A DNA stretch of 64,000 bases, from assembly GCA_964035015.1 (NCBI GenBank), contig OZ035997.1, positions 65,917,904 through 65,981,903 on the forward strand, in the 5' to 3' direction. Shown here piece after piece: positions 1 to 11,324 of the stretch (positions are counted from its first letter, which is position 1; each line of letters starts with the position of its first letter). The notes below the pieces were generated by a model. The model searched no databases and had not been told where the DNA came from. It worked only from the letters and a program-made list of their open reading frames with translations. The translations under genes and the position numbers were made by a program. This stretch comes from Corallium rubrum. Taxonomy: Eukaryota > Cnidaria > Anthozoa > Scleralcyonacea > Coralliidae.

Positions 1-65
1 AATGGACAGTTCCGGCGATGTCGTGGTTTGACCACTGAACTGAAATTGTTGCGTCTGTACTCTGT

Positions 66-585
66 ATGGTAAAGCAAAGCAATGCAAGGCAAAGCAGGCA
101 AAGCACCGCACATCAAAGCAAAGTAAAGCAAAGCAAAGCAAAGCACAGCGAAACGAAGCGAAACACAGCAAAGCAAATCAAAGCAAGGCACAGCGAAATA
201 AAGCATAGCACAGCACAGCACAGCACAGCACAGCAAACCACACACAGCAAAGTAAAGCACAGCACAGCAAAGCGAAGCGAAGCAAAGCAAAGAAAAACAC
301 TGCAAAGGACAGAAAAGGAAAGTAAAGCAAAGCAAAGCACAGCGAAACGAAGCAAAACACAGCAAAGCAAATCAAAGCAAGGCACAGCGAAACAAAGCAT
401 AGCACAGCACAGCACAGCACAGTAAAGCACAGCAAAGCGAAGCGAAGCAAAACAAAGAAAAATACAGCAAAGAACAGAAAAGTAAAGTAAAGTAAAGCAA
501 AGCAAAGCAAAGCAAAGCAAAGCAAAGCAAAGCAAAGCAAAGCAAAGCAAAGCAAAGCAAAGCAAAGCAAAGCAAAGCAAACAAC
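66..585. repeat. AGCAA/AGCAC pentanucleotide microsatellite
   Basis: About 520 bp of 5-bp units, mostly AGCAA with interspersed AGCAC and AGCGA variants. The last part (about 500-585) is nearly pure. The 5-bp period leaves open frames on both strands (Ser/Lys-rich forward, Leu/Cys/Phe-rich reverse), which are artefacts. The unit 2 counterpart is at 23437-23749 and is shorter. Confidence 0.95.
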
Positions 586-1136
586 ATCCCATATCTTCAA
601 GCGCGCTGTGATGCAGTTTTAATTAAACTAACGGAAACGAATTTGAAATTGATTGGTTTTGTTATTTGCCATTCTGAATATGAATGAGCTCAAGTCAGCG
701 TGTTTATGTTTGAACATTACATAGCGTACATTACATCGCTTTGCAATTACGGTAAAGATGAAATAATGATATATATATATATAAACAGAAAATTAGAAAA
801 CTGGTCGTCTTGAAATACCATTTGATTTCACCATAATATATTCTTGTAATTTGTTATTTATTTGAAGGAGAAAGCGAAACTCCATCGTGCTGAAACGCAG
901 CTACACAGCTTTCGTTGCTGTTTTTTAACCAAATTTTTCGAACTTGCCACGCCAAGTACCTACGACAAGTTACAGTTTGGTTTTTGAATATTTTATTATT
1001 CATGCTACTGTGTTAGGCCCGAATAATTTGTTTAATGTTTAATGATAATTTTTGCCACAAAATAAGCTAGTACATAATTAAGATATAATTAAAAGTGGCG
1101 AGGAAGTCTAAAATAGAAACCAAAATACTTTGGCCA

Positions 1137-1493
1137 TAATCCGTTTTCAAACGAAAACGGAGACTTTTTGATGCGGTTACGCCTTTCCTAAACACTAATT
1201 CGGCGTCTTCCCTGACCGAAAACGGAGTATTTCGAAAACGCTCTTCGGATCGGTGTTTTTCTGCACCAGTGTGTGGATGACAAAAACGAAGCTTTTGGAA
1301 ACCTATGATGTACGTCGCGATTATGTTATCTTGGTTTCAGTCACCTTTATAACTATTCATTCATACCCCTGTAAAGATCTTTTTAACGTTTTCATAAACG
1401 GCGAAAACGATTCGAAAACGATAGTGCACGTGGGTGGAAAACTTTTGATACGTTTTCGATACGAAGTCTCCGTTTTCGTTTGAAAACGGATTA
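1137..1493. mobile_element. TIR element with GAAAACG-rich interior
   Basis: The ends at 1137-1163 and 1467-1493 are a perfect 27-bp inverted repeat built around CCGTTTTC and GAAAACGG, and pairing runs about 3 bp further inwards. The interior is full of GAAAACG words. TA dinucleotides lie at both edges and could be a TA target duplication, but the palindromic edge hides the exact border. It has no transposase. The orthologous copy in unit 2 is 24377-24739, so the insertion predates the segmental duplication. Confidence 0.7.
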
Positions 1494-2361
1494 GTGTGGA
1501 CATGACCTTATCTTTAACAATTAGACAACGAGCCCGAGTTTTCTACGAGCGAATAGTCAACGAGGCGAACAAAAGTTAAATAAATTCTTGACCATAACAT
1601 ATTCTTTGAGGCTCGTTTAATATATTTTTTAACTGACAACAACAAACGTTCAACAGTCATTTCGGACATTTTTCTAGTCCCGTACGGTAAGTGATGGAAA
1701 AGTAAAGTTTTCTTGCATAATTTAACATGGATTTTTATTTACATTATTGAAACAATATATTTCCATTCATTTGATATGTAAAATTGACAAAACGTTGAAA
1801 GAAACATTCGTTTTAATTTGTAGACGACCTGTTTACATGACGAAATCTTGTCAATAGCATGCAAGCGTAATTTTGAAATGTGTTTTGTTTGCAGTTATTT
1901 CGTTTTAAACGAACACAGATAAACAATTTAACAATCTTACCATTAATAATTTCCATTATAACCATTTTGTAGCCGTTTTCGTTTTTTGTAGAACTTATAT
2001 ATTGCTTCGCCCAAATGTTGAATTTCTTCTTTCATTTGCCGACTCCGTTAAAATTTCGGCGCCATTGTTGCTTAACAGAACAACACTACGGATGTTGTCA
2101 TTGGTTAATTTCGTTAAAAGAAGGCTTTTCATTGGCTTATCGCCAGAGGTTTCTATCAGCGGATAGAAACTCCTGCGATAGCCAATGAGATTCAAGGATT
2201 TGTGATAGAAACTTGTGAATTTATACTAATAGAATTTAGACTACCTCTGACTTCCTCTACCGCTGTGTCTTTTTTCTGTTTTTGTATCAACCAGGAAGCA
2301 GAGGGTACTATGCTATCGTTAGTGAGTAGAATGTCTTCGGAGCCAGTGAGAACGCAGGGTG

Positions 2362-2775
2362 AAAAAACAACTGACTTGCCGACTGTAAACTGATTATGCC
2401 TTCGGAACAAATTAAAATCAAGCGTTAGACGATAATTAACGACTGATAACCGATTACTGTAGAATGTAAATCTCTTTTGTAGACGAAGTGATTAAAAATT
2501 ATTCTTTTCATGTTTTCCATAGAGTTAGAGAAACACGTCACTTTTAATTGTTATAATCCAAACAGTGAAATCAAAGTAGTGTGCTGCGTAGGCAGTGTTG
2601 AAACACAAATCGAAATATAGTAAGGTTTGAGAAGACAACTGACTTCCCGACTGTGAACTGATTATACCTTCGGAGCGAATTAAAATCCAGCATGAGACGA
2701 TAACTAACGACTGATAACCGATTAATGTAGAATGTAAATCTCCTTTCTAGAAGAAGCGACTAAAAATTATTGAAT
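2362..2775. repeat. Direct repeat of about 145 bp, two copies
   Basis: A segment beginning ACAACTGACTT and ending in ACTAAAAATTATT occurs at about 2362-2506 and again at about 2630-2775. Between the copies lies a block (about 2507-2625) that recurs at 22288-22400 and 25755-25870. Both copies are also present in unit 2 (about 25610-25755 and 25875-26010), so this small duplication is older than the large one. Confidence 0.7.
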
Positions 2776-3084
2776 GGTCGATGAAATAAACGAACTTCCT
2801 CTGGTACAAATTATCGTGACAGTCCGATTTTCCTGTCCTATATTTACTTCTTACAGTCCGATTTTCCTGTACTATATATACTTACTTACTATACTTACAA
2901 ACATTTTGTAAAAACGGGCGACGTTAAGGGTTGTTGCGTTCATGTAGTTCTATAGTGTATATATTTACATAAATACTTATCTCAAGGACTGTAATACTTT
3001 TTGTAACCTTTAGCGCCACATAATTTCCTAATCATCGCACCGATAATTATCATGCATGAGGGGCGATTTTCTTATTAATAGTAA

Positions 3085-3154
3085 TGAGGGACGTTTAGTC
3101 TAATTGTTCCTCATGAATACTGGAAGAGGAACGTGTAGAACTAAACGTCCCTCA
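3085..3154. repeat. Short inverted repeat
   Basis: TGAGGGACGTTTAG at 3085-3098 is the exact reverse complement of 3141-3154. It forms a 14-bp stem with a 42-base loop. A matching hairpin lies in unit 2 near 26644-26720. Confidence 0.6.
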
Positions 3155-3299
3155 TCCAGTATTAGGGAAGTTAAGCCCGATTTCCGATTCCAATACCAAG
3201 ACCAATACTAATAGCGCTATTCTGCACTTCCACTTCCGAATCGTTGTCATATTCAAAATCCGGTAATCTTGCTAAGTCGAATGCGAATACCGTAGAATT

Positions 3300-4024
3300 C
3301 CGAAAGTAACGGCCCGGAGAAAGTAACGTTGCATTTGTGACACTTTTCAAATTTCCCGAAAGTGTTGCCCCCCCTCACCCGAAAGTAGCACTCGTCCAAA
3401 GTTACGGCCCCTTCGAGTGTGGTGCATTTTTTTAATGTTTCAAATACATGTTTATCCAACAAAAAGGTAATGTTCGTATTAAAACTTAACTATGAACTTA
3501 AAGCTGAGGCGGAGATAACTAACTGCTTAGGGCCTCTTCATATGCTTCCGGTATGCGAGCTGGCCGGCTTAGCGAAATCTCGCCTCCTACTTATTTCTCT
3601 ATTGAAAATTCGTTGCATTCATACGAGAAACTGCCGGGTAAGGGGGGTGAAATTTTCCCCAATTTTCTTCGTACTGTATACCGAGATGAAGTCATTAAGG
3701 ACAAAAAGTTATCTTTTCCGATAAGATTTAAGGATAGTTGAAGATTTTATTCTTTATTAGAATATAAATCATAATTATATAATAAAAGGATTGATTTTGA
3801 AGCAGACAAACCTGTGCAATACGACAAACTTGTCATCTTTGATGGCTGATGTCTTGTCACGGATCGTCAGACAAGCGAATTTTATGCATGATTTCTCTTC
3901 GCGATAGGGGGATGAAAACTACCGTATGAACACAGGAAATTAGACTTCGTCTCGTTCGATGGGCCAGCTAATCTTATGGACCATATGAACCGGCGCTCGT
4001 CTAGTTCATGATATGGATGATATC
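3300..4024. other. Unit 1 spacer between blocks A and B; no gene seen
   Basis: This stretch contains scattered copies of a CCGAAAGTARCGGCCCC-like word (about 3299-3410). That word recurs in a tighter cluster at 26880-27030 in unit 2. Nothing else supports a gene. In unit 2 the corresponding interval is filled by the retroelement pile-up. Confidence 0.5.
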
Positions 4025-4113
4025 CTGATCGTTATCTAACAAATTTAACTACTGAGTATTCTAGAAGTACCAATTTATAATCTAACGTGCTGTGAGTGTT
4101 TTAAACAGCTTAA

Positions 4114-4420
4114 AGGTGACCTACTGTCCGTTCTGCGCATGACCGCAATGTTGTCCCCGAAACATGACTTTCGTAGATAATTACATGAAGTACTCAGCTC
4201 AATGTAAACCGTTAGGAACAACATGGCAGAAAACCAAGCGATTCGGCGAGGATATCTCCTCGGATTTCTTCTATTTCTCCTGAAAATGTTTTGTTTTCGG
4301 TACAAGTAATGAATGGGAACCAAAGAAAGCTTACAATCTTGAATGAGGTATTAGTATTTTTTGTAAATAAAGATGTAAACATTAGTTTCGTACATGCGCA
4401 GAACGGACTGTACGTCACCT
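4114..4420. mobile_element. 307-bp MITE with TTAA target duplication
   Basis: It is flanked by TTAA at 4110-4113 and 4421-4424. The ends are inverted repeats of about 28 bp with two mismatches, beginning AGGTGACCTACTGTCC on the left. The unit 2 locus at 36836-36839 keeps one TTAA and lacks the element, giving a clean empty site. TTAA duplication is typical of piggyBac-type and some other transposases. It encodes no transposase. Confidence 0.85.
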
Positions 4421-5318
4421 TTAAAAAACGCTTCGTTATTGGTCGTTTTTGCTTTGATTTATTTAATTTTAAATAAGAATGATAATTCTATATATAAGGT
4501 TCTCAAACAGATTAATAATTCATAAGATAATCAGCCAATCACAAGCGCTGAATTCTACCACGTGAAAGAACTTGAAATATACCAGGGAAGTACTGCATGG
4601 GAAGAGGACTAGAAATGTTATTTCCAGTCCAAGGAATAGAAAATAATATTTCTGGTCCTAGGACTTGAAATATGACGCCAAGAGTCATGGGAATAGATGC
4701 AACAAATCAACACACTTGTGATTCTTTTAATTTATCGCTCAATTCATAACACTCTATCACATCTTTTACTTGTAGTTATGAATAGTTACATTGCACGACC
4801 CACTTATATTTTTTGGCTGATACTGAATATCACGGTCGATTTCAACTTCTGATAGCTGATATGAATTAAAAGTTGACGATTCACTCTTCTTATTATGCTC
4901 ATTATTATCAAATTTCCGTTCAACTGGGCCTAATACCTTCGAGCACTTGGAAAGCGTTTGCACAACGGCTCGAAGTCTTCTTCATTGTCCACCATGCCGC
5001 CAATTCAACCTCAAACTCGTTTAACGAGGCACGAGTTACCAAAATACGCTTCATTTGCAATAAAATCAAATCATCAATAAACTCATTCACACAAACGGCT
5101 TTTTCATCCATCCACTAATTACTAATACACAAATTGATTTGGGAATACACTAAGAGATTTTGAGAAGTCGTTCAAAGGCCTCCAACTCGGACTAGACCGG
5201 GTTTTCAAGTACTTGCAATTCGTTCCAGTCCGAGGCGAAGTCCTCATTGTCGGCCTTTAAATATTACTTCTATGTCCATTAGTATACTTTTTGCAAAATT
5301 CTATCCCTATTAGTATTT

Positions 5319-6406
5319 TCCCCGAGCCCGGGCGGAGGGCCGAAGGCCCGGAGCCCGGTGAGGGTGCTAATCTCGACGTTTAGCAATTCTGAAACCTGTT
5401 TGTATATATGTTATCAAATCCACAACTTGCGCCGTTCGAATAGCTGGGTACTGGTAACTAACCTGTTAAATTATTCAAATTATTTAAATTTACGTCAGCA
5501 AATTATAATTTATAAGTTTGGTTGGATTACGAAATAGTTTTTCAACGATCATGACGAAAGAGATATTTGCCAGAAAAAATGGTTTCAGCTAAAATGTACA
5601 TTAATATTACTATGGAAAAAGACCAAAGAAAGAAGGCTAAGAAGAGATGTGGCAGCGAGAAAAAGACAACAATAAATACGACTTAAAACCACTGAAAAAA
5701 GCCTAAAAATTATAACGATAAAGACCGAAAACGATGCCGACCGAAATGTAACTGAAAGAAGAAGGATGTGTCCTGAAACTGTCAAAACCGGTAAAGAATT
5801 TTGCTCTGGTGTATTCTACATAACTCGAGAAGGAACGATGAAGAAATGTTGAAACAAACGGCTTTTTAGATCACGAAGAAAACTGAATGATGCCTTGTCA
5901 TATTTATGTGTCAACAACGAAAAAAGTAAGAAACCGCGAACGAGAAAAACAATCCGAAAAGAGTAAACTGAATTGGCAGTGTTTGTGGTGACAAAAGCAG
6001 AACAAGTTTAGCGGTAGGAGATTCGTATTTACCTGTTTAGCTAACCTAAAACGGAAGAAATCTTGAAAATGAAAATTGGTATAAATAATATATTGTCTAG
6101 AGTTGTCAGTTGAACTCTAGGACGTCGACATTGTGTCTTTTCTTGGCCACTGTTTATATCTATTTTTGAATGAAAATTTGTCATTTGGTTCATCTCGTTG
6201 GGGTTTTTTTAACATTGACTTTGCATGTTCTTTCGGTGTGTCAATACATGACTACAGATCAACCTTGCTAACTAATTGTCTGGGATGTTTTCTGATCTGT
6301 GTGTCATTAATACAACAAAAAAACCCAGAAATTAGGGGGGGGGGGGAGGGGTGTTAAAAAATGCATATAAAGCCGGCGAGGAGTTGTTGCGTTCATGTAT
6401 TTCTAG
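5319..6406 (+). mobile_element. Helitron-like non-autonomous element, copy 1
   Basis: Comparison with the empty site in unit 2 (junction at 37707/37708) places the ends at TC (5319) and CTAG (6403-6406) with no target-site duplication. The 5' end is strikingly GC-rich and self-complementary (GGGCCGAAGGCCC). The 3' end carries a poly-G run followed by a conserved tail ending TGTATTTCTAG. A second insertion with the same two ends lies at 59667-61191. TC...CTAG ends without duplication suggest a Helitron, but I see no clear 3' subterminal hairpin and no Rep/helicase, so the class is tentative. Confidence 0.6.
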
Positions 6407-6462
6407 TACTGAAATAAATAGGTTTTGTCAGTTTGGTTCACCTGTTTCTCGTTCTTTTGCAG

Positions 6463-6538
6463 CTAAAAACGGTTTTGCTAGTATACAAAAATGGCATCCG
6501 CTCAAGATAGTTTTGATGCGGGCAAAATGCGCCGTGAA
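6463..6538 (+). other. 5' coding exon of TPR-CHAT gene 1
   Basis: A pyrimidine-rich acceptor (TTTCTCGTTCTTTTGCAG, AG at 6461-6462) precedes a 76-nt exon. The exon has a 28-nt leader with an in-frame TAA, then an ATG at 6491 in the context CAAAAATGG. It encodes MASAQDSFDAGKMRRE and ends at a GTAAGT donor (6539). The same exon, acceptor, donor and reading frame are present in unit 2 (37764-37839), with one amino-acid change. It joins in phase 0 to the acceptor at 7267-7268. Because an acceptor precedes it, the true 5' end lies in a further upstream non-coding exon, or the transcript receives a trans-spliced leader. Confidence 0.7.
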
Positions 6539-9500
6539 GTAAGTAATTTAAATGAAAGTACTGCATGTTTTTAGAACTATAATTTTAAAAACAGACGAAG
6601 AATCTATTTTATTTTTTTTATCTTCATTTATTTATTTCAGTTCATTTATTCATCCATTTCAGTTTATTCATTCATTTATTCATTTATTTATTTCCTTTCT
6701 TTTCTCCTTACTTTTTTCTTCTTTCCTCCTTCCTTTTTCCCTTCTTTTCTATATTCGTTTCATTTCGGCAAATCTACACCCGTAAAAATCCCACACTTTG
6801 TTGGCAAGGTGAGTTTGCATCAGGTTTGTAGCAAGCCTGTTGACAAGTTGTTAAAAAATTGTAATTTTACCAAGCCAGAGCAGACTTCTTGTTGTCAACC
6901 TTTCAGTAATTTGTTAAGTGCAAAGCGGTAACAAGTTGTTGCAACAGTTTGTCAAAAGTCCGTTGAAGTCATCAACTTCGTTGCAAGTTGTTAACAACCT
7001 GTTACAGACATGCATGTTAACAAACTGGAAACAACCAGTGCAAATGCACTCCGCGGTAATGGCATGTTGTAAATGGTAAACAGACTCATCGCAACTTCCT
7101 TTCCTGGCGTTTTAGAAGGGGGCAATTTTTCTGTTATACTAGCTCAATTTGACTTCTTACACCACATTCTACTCTCTCTCTACCAATCCTGGGTTTAGTT
7201 CAAACGTCTGTTGGACACGTTTTGGTTAGCTTTTTTGCTCAATATAAATATTTTTAAACTGAAAACAGATTTTTCAAGCAAGAAACAGAAACCTTCACAT
7301 GGTAATCGAGTTCGTTGCTGAGACGGCAAAAATTCTACAACACAAAGGAAGACAGAATGACTTTGAATTTATAGTAGATAGATCAATTGAACTTCTTCAA
7401 GGTAACTTAATGTTAAAAACGCAAACGTTATTGTTGGTTTTTCAAAAATGTGATGGAAATAGAAAATCTTTGGATATGTTGAAGTACTATATTGAGCTCG
7501 AAAAATTATTAAGTATTTTAGTTGAGGAAAAGAGTTTGAGAATAATTCTTCTTCTTAGAATTGCAGAAATATATTTTAATAATTCACATTATACTAAAAC
7601 AATAGAATATACCCTAAGAGCTGAAAAGATTGCAGATGAACTTAAAGACAAATCAAGTAAAGTAATATGTTGCCAAAAATTAGGAAATGCGCGTTTACGG
7701 CTGGCGGAGTATAAAGAAGCCATTGGTTATTTCAATAAAAGTCTAGCAATCAGTACTGAAATGGGAGATCGGTCAGGAATAGCAAGCAACAATGGAAATT
7801 TAGGGAATATCTATATGAGTATTGGGCAATATGAAAAAGCCATTTACTATTACAATAAAGGTCTAGCAATTAGCACTGAAAGAGGAGATCGCTCAGGAAT
7901 AGCAAGTAACAATGGAAATTTAGGGCATGTCTATTTGAGTATTGGGCAATATGAAAAAGCCATTTATTATTGCAATAAAGGTCTAGCAATTAGCACTGAA
8001 ATAGGAGATCGGTCAGGAATAGCAAGTAACAATGGAAATTTAGGGAATGTTTATTCGAGTATGGGGCAGTATGAAAAAGCCATTTACTATTACAATAAAG
8101 GTCTAGCAATTAGCACTGAAATAGGACATCGCTCAGGAATAGCAATTAACAATGGAAATTTAGGGAATGTCTATTTGAGTATGGGGCAGTATGAAAAATC
8201 CATTTACTTTTGCAATAAAGCTCTAGCAATTAGCACTGAAATAGGAGATCGCTCAGGAATAGCAAGTAACAATGGAAATTTAGGGAATGTCTATTTGAGT
8301 ATTGGGCAATATGCAAAAGCCATTTACTATTACAATAAAGGTCTAGCAATTAGCACTGAAATAGGAGATCGCTCAGGAATAGCAAGAAACCATGGAAATT
8401 TAGGGAATGTCTATTTGAGTATGGGGCAATATGAAAAAGCCATTTACTATTACAATAAAGGTCTAGCAATTAGCACTGAAATAGGAGATCGCTCAGGAAT
8501 AGCAAGTAACAATGGAAATTTAGGGAATGTCTATTTGAGTATTGGGCAATATGAAAAAGCCATTTACTATTACAATAAAGGTCTAGCAATTAGCACTGAA
8601 ATGGGAGATCGCTCAGGAATAGCAAGAAACCATGGAAATTTAGGGAATGTCTATTTGAGTATGGGGCAGTATGAAAAATCCATTTACTGTTACAATAAAG
8701 GTCAAGTAATTAGCACTGAAATAGGAGATCGCTCAGGAATGGCAAGTAACAACGGAAATTTGGGGAATGTCCATTTGGGTATGGGGCAGTGTCAAAAAGC
8801 CATTTACTATTACAACAAAGGCCTAGCAATCAGCACTGAAATAGGAGATCGGTCAGGAATAGCAAGTATTAATGGAAGTTTGGGGAATGCATATTCTAAG
8901 ATGGGGCAGTTTCAAAAATCTCTTAAATGTTTTGGAGAAACACTTAAAATTAGTTTAGAAATTGGTGATCGAAGTTTGGAATGTATTTCTTTAGGAAACA
9001 TAGGGAACTCTTACTTGTCACTGTATTTGATTGTAACAGAAAATGTGAGCAATTTGAAAAAGGCTGTGTCATTTCTTAAGAGATCTGTTATGGGTGGTGA
9101 TAAGATTTTATTCGACTTGAGCATTGACAAAAATAAGATATCATTCACTAGTGAATACTTTCAACGATATGTGACTCTAATGTATTGTTTTATTTTGTTA
9201 GAACGCATTGAAGCAGCATTCTTAGTTATTGACCTTGGAAAGGCTAAGGCACTGCATGCTTTTATCGAGAAACGAAAGGAATCAGAGATTGATGACGTGG
9301 TCAATTATACCGGTGAGACCTGGGAAAATATTGACAAAAATGAAGAGAAATTAGAGATAGACAATATTGAGAAATGTATCCTGCTCAAGAAAAATAATTC
9401 CACTGTTTTATTTTACTCTTTTGATCTTAACCTTTTTCATGTATGGGTTTTAAATGGCGTGGATGACACTAAACACATTGTTTTGGAACGAAATAATGAG

Positions 9501-10796
9501 CTTACTTTACCTGAGAATTCTATTTTCGGTATTTTGAAAATATTGCTTCAGACTTATTCTGTTCATTTAAATCGTGATTCTTCCTTGTTTAAACTAAGTT
9601 CAAATTCTACTTCTAGTCGTCATAACATTGCGGAAATACCATGGAGCCAGATGTTAGTGAATGGGAAGTTTATTGATTCCAATAAAGGGTCAGAAAATTG
9701 TGAATTAGAGAACTCCGAAAACATACATTCGAAAAAGGCCCAGTCTTGCGAAAGCATATTTGTTCCCAACACACGCCAAGATTCTGAATCACAAATTAAA
9801 CATTTAGTACAACGCTACGAGCTGGCTGTTGACGTTGCCAAACAGAGGTCTCCAGCTAGACCTCCTTCTATTGAACAACATACTCTTATTTTACAGGAAT
9901 TGTTTCAGAAACTCATCAATCCTGTTAAGAATTTTATCAGAGGAAACAAACTAATTATTGTTCCTGACAAATATTTGTTTTTTGTGCCATTTTGTGCATT
10001 GAAAGATAAAAATGGTTCCTCGATATCACAAAATTACAGTGTTCAAATAACACCATCTCTGCACACTCTTTATGCTAACATGAAACAGCCGGATAAAGCT
10101 AGTCCAGGTTTTGCATTGTTTGTTGGAAATCCAACTATTGGCAAAGTTAGTTTTCGTGGCCTAGAAATTGAACCGGAACCGCTCCCATCCGCCACAGCTG
10201 AAGCGAAATGTCTTGCACCGTTTTTTGACGCTAAACCTTTGGTAGAAGGCAAGGCGACAAAGAAACTAGTTTTACAATTAATTCAAAACGCTGGCATAAT
10301 TCACATTGCTGCACACGGAGACAGAGATCGTGGTGAAATTCTTCTTGCTCCTAATCCTAATTCGACTAGACAAGGCTTACCCAAAGAAGAATCTTATCTT
10401 GTAAGAGAAGAAGATATTATTGAAATTCCCATAACTGCCCGGTTAGTTCTTCTATGTTGTTGTCATACAGGAAGAGGGAAAGTCTCCTCAGAAGGAGTCG
10501 TTGGTCTAGCACACTCATTTCTTGCAACCGGTGCTCGCTCCGTTCTTGCCACACTCTGGCCTATTAACGATGAAGGTACACAATTGTTTATGGAAAATTT
10601 CTATAATGAAATTTGCAACGAAACGTCGGCTTGTGAGGCTTTGAGAAGGACAATGAACATATTTCAACAACATGACGACCATATTTTTCGAGATCTACAG
10701 GTTTGGGCACCCTTTACTATCTACGGCGAAGACGTTAAGTTTTCGAAGCACGATATTGATGAAATAAAAACAAAATCTCGCGAAATGACCTTGTGA
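6491..10796 (+). CDS. TPR-CHAT protein (TTC28-like), copy 1
   Basis: Two coding exons: 6491-6538 and 7269-10796, with a 730-bp intron (GTAAGT...ACAG). The large exon also reads from an internal ATG at 7299 (1165 residues); the spliced model adds 26 residues. From that internal Met, residues 1-127 are a helical, TPR-like region. About 128-565 are eleven 40-residue TPRs of the GNLGNVYLSMGQYEKAI type. About 600-830 is a linker containing DLGKAKALHAF, and about 860-1150 is a CHAT domain. CHAT domains are caspase/separase-like (clan CD) peptidases. The likely catalytic residues are His1006 (IAAHG) and Cys1055 (third Cys of LCCCHTGRG, where LSACETGRG is usual). The expected role is an intracellular repeat-scaffold protease or signalling protein; its substrate is unknown. 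There is no signal peptide or membrane span. Copy 2 is at 37792-42300. Confidence 0.9.
7680..8994 (+). repeat. Coding tandem repeat of 120 bp (TPR array, copy 1)
   Basis: Eleven consecutive 120-bp units each encode one 40-residue TPR. The central units are almost identical at the DNA level. A two-unit (240-bp) pattern is visible: units 6 and 8 share an ARNH ending, and units 7 and 9 share an MGQYEK start. This indicates a recent two-unit duplication. The final units diverge and grade into a degenerate repeat. Confidence 0.9.
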
Positions 10797-11324
10797 TTGA
10801 ATTGATTGAAATTAGGAGTTAAAGTTATCTATATATAAAATGAAATTTAGATCTGAGAAGAAGATTATACATGGCACAGCTAAACAGAAGATCAAACTGA
10901 TAACAATTTGATAGGTGATGCAAAAGAAAGCAAATAGGCTATGATAAGAATTCAACATTAAAAGACAGAAGACATGTAAATGTCTATAAATATAAAGATA
11001 TTAGTTTAGGTATCCATAATTAGACCATTTGAAAAAACGATGATTTAGTGAGTGGCTAAAGAAAATGTAACCTTGGATTTAACCGTTTAGACCACAACAT
11101 TGCAAAACCAAAGACAATATTTAATTGGCGATTAACAGTCAGCATTTTCGCAGCATATTATCTAGGTAGTTTAAAACTCGTTTAAACACTGATTATCGTA
11201 AACAACCGTCAAACAGCGTTTCTACCATCAGTCCATTGTGTTTATATAGCGTATTTATACAATAGATATAGAGTAACTACTTACTCAGGATAAAACACTT
11301 TAGAGTTTACAATATTTTGTAGTT

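Larger units (their letters stand above)
1..3300 (+). repeat. Segmental duplication block A, unit 1
   Basis: This block is closely matched, in the same order and orientation, by 23350-26830. It holds the AGCAA microsatellite, a short TA tract, a TIR element and a pair of 145-bp repeats. The match already runs at base 1, so the duplication continues leftwards outside the window. I see no protein gene in it: open stretches are short and are not conserved as reading frames between the two copies. Confidence 0.85.
4025..6460 (+). repeat. Segmental duplication block B, unit 1
   Basis: This block matches 36765-37760 in unit 2, from the TCTAACAAATTTAAC region to the acceptor of the first TPR-CHAT coding exon. 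Unit 1 is longer because it carries two insertions missing from unit 2: a TTAA-flanked element (4114-4420) and a Helitron-like element (5319-6406). The interval 4425-5318 shows no gene. Confidence 0.8.

Noticed and set aside
66..600. Ser/Lys-rich and Leu/Cys-rich reading frames across the AGCAA array (and 23311-23769)
   Set aside because: They arise from a stop-free 5-bp repeat, with open frames on both strands and no conservation beyond the repeat.
7299..10796. Bacterial contamination or recent transfer as the source of the TPR-CHAT genes
   Set aside because: TPR-CHAT proteins are common in bacteria, but here there are conserved splice sites, a large AT-rich eukaryotic flank, transposons, and a tandem paralogue with the same intron.
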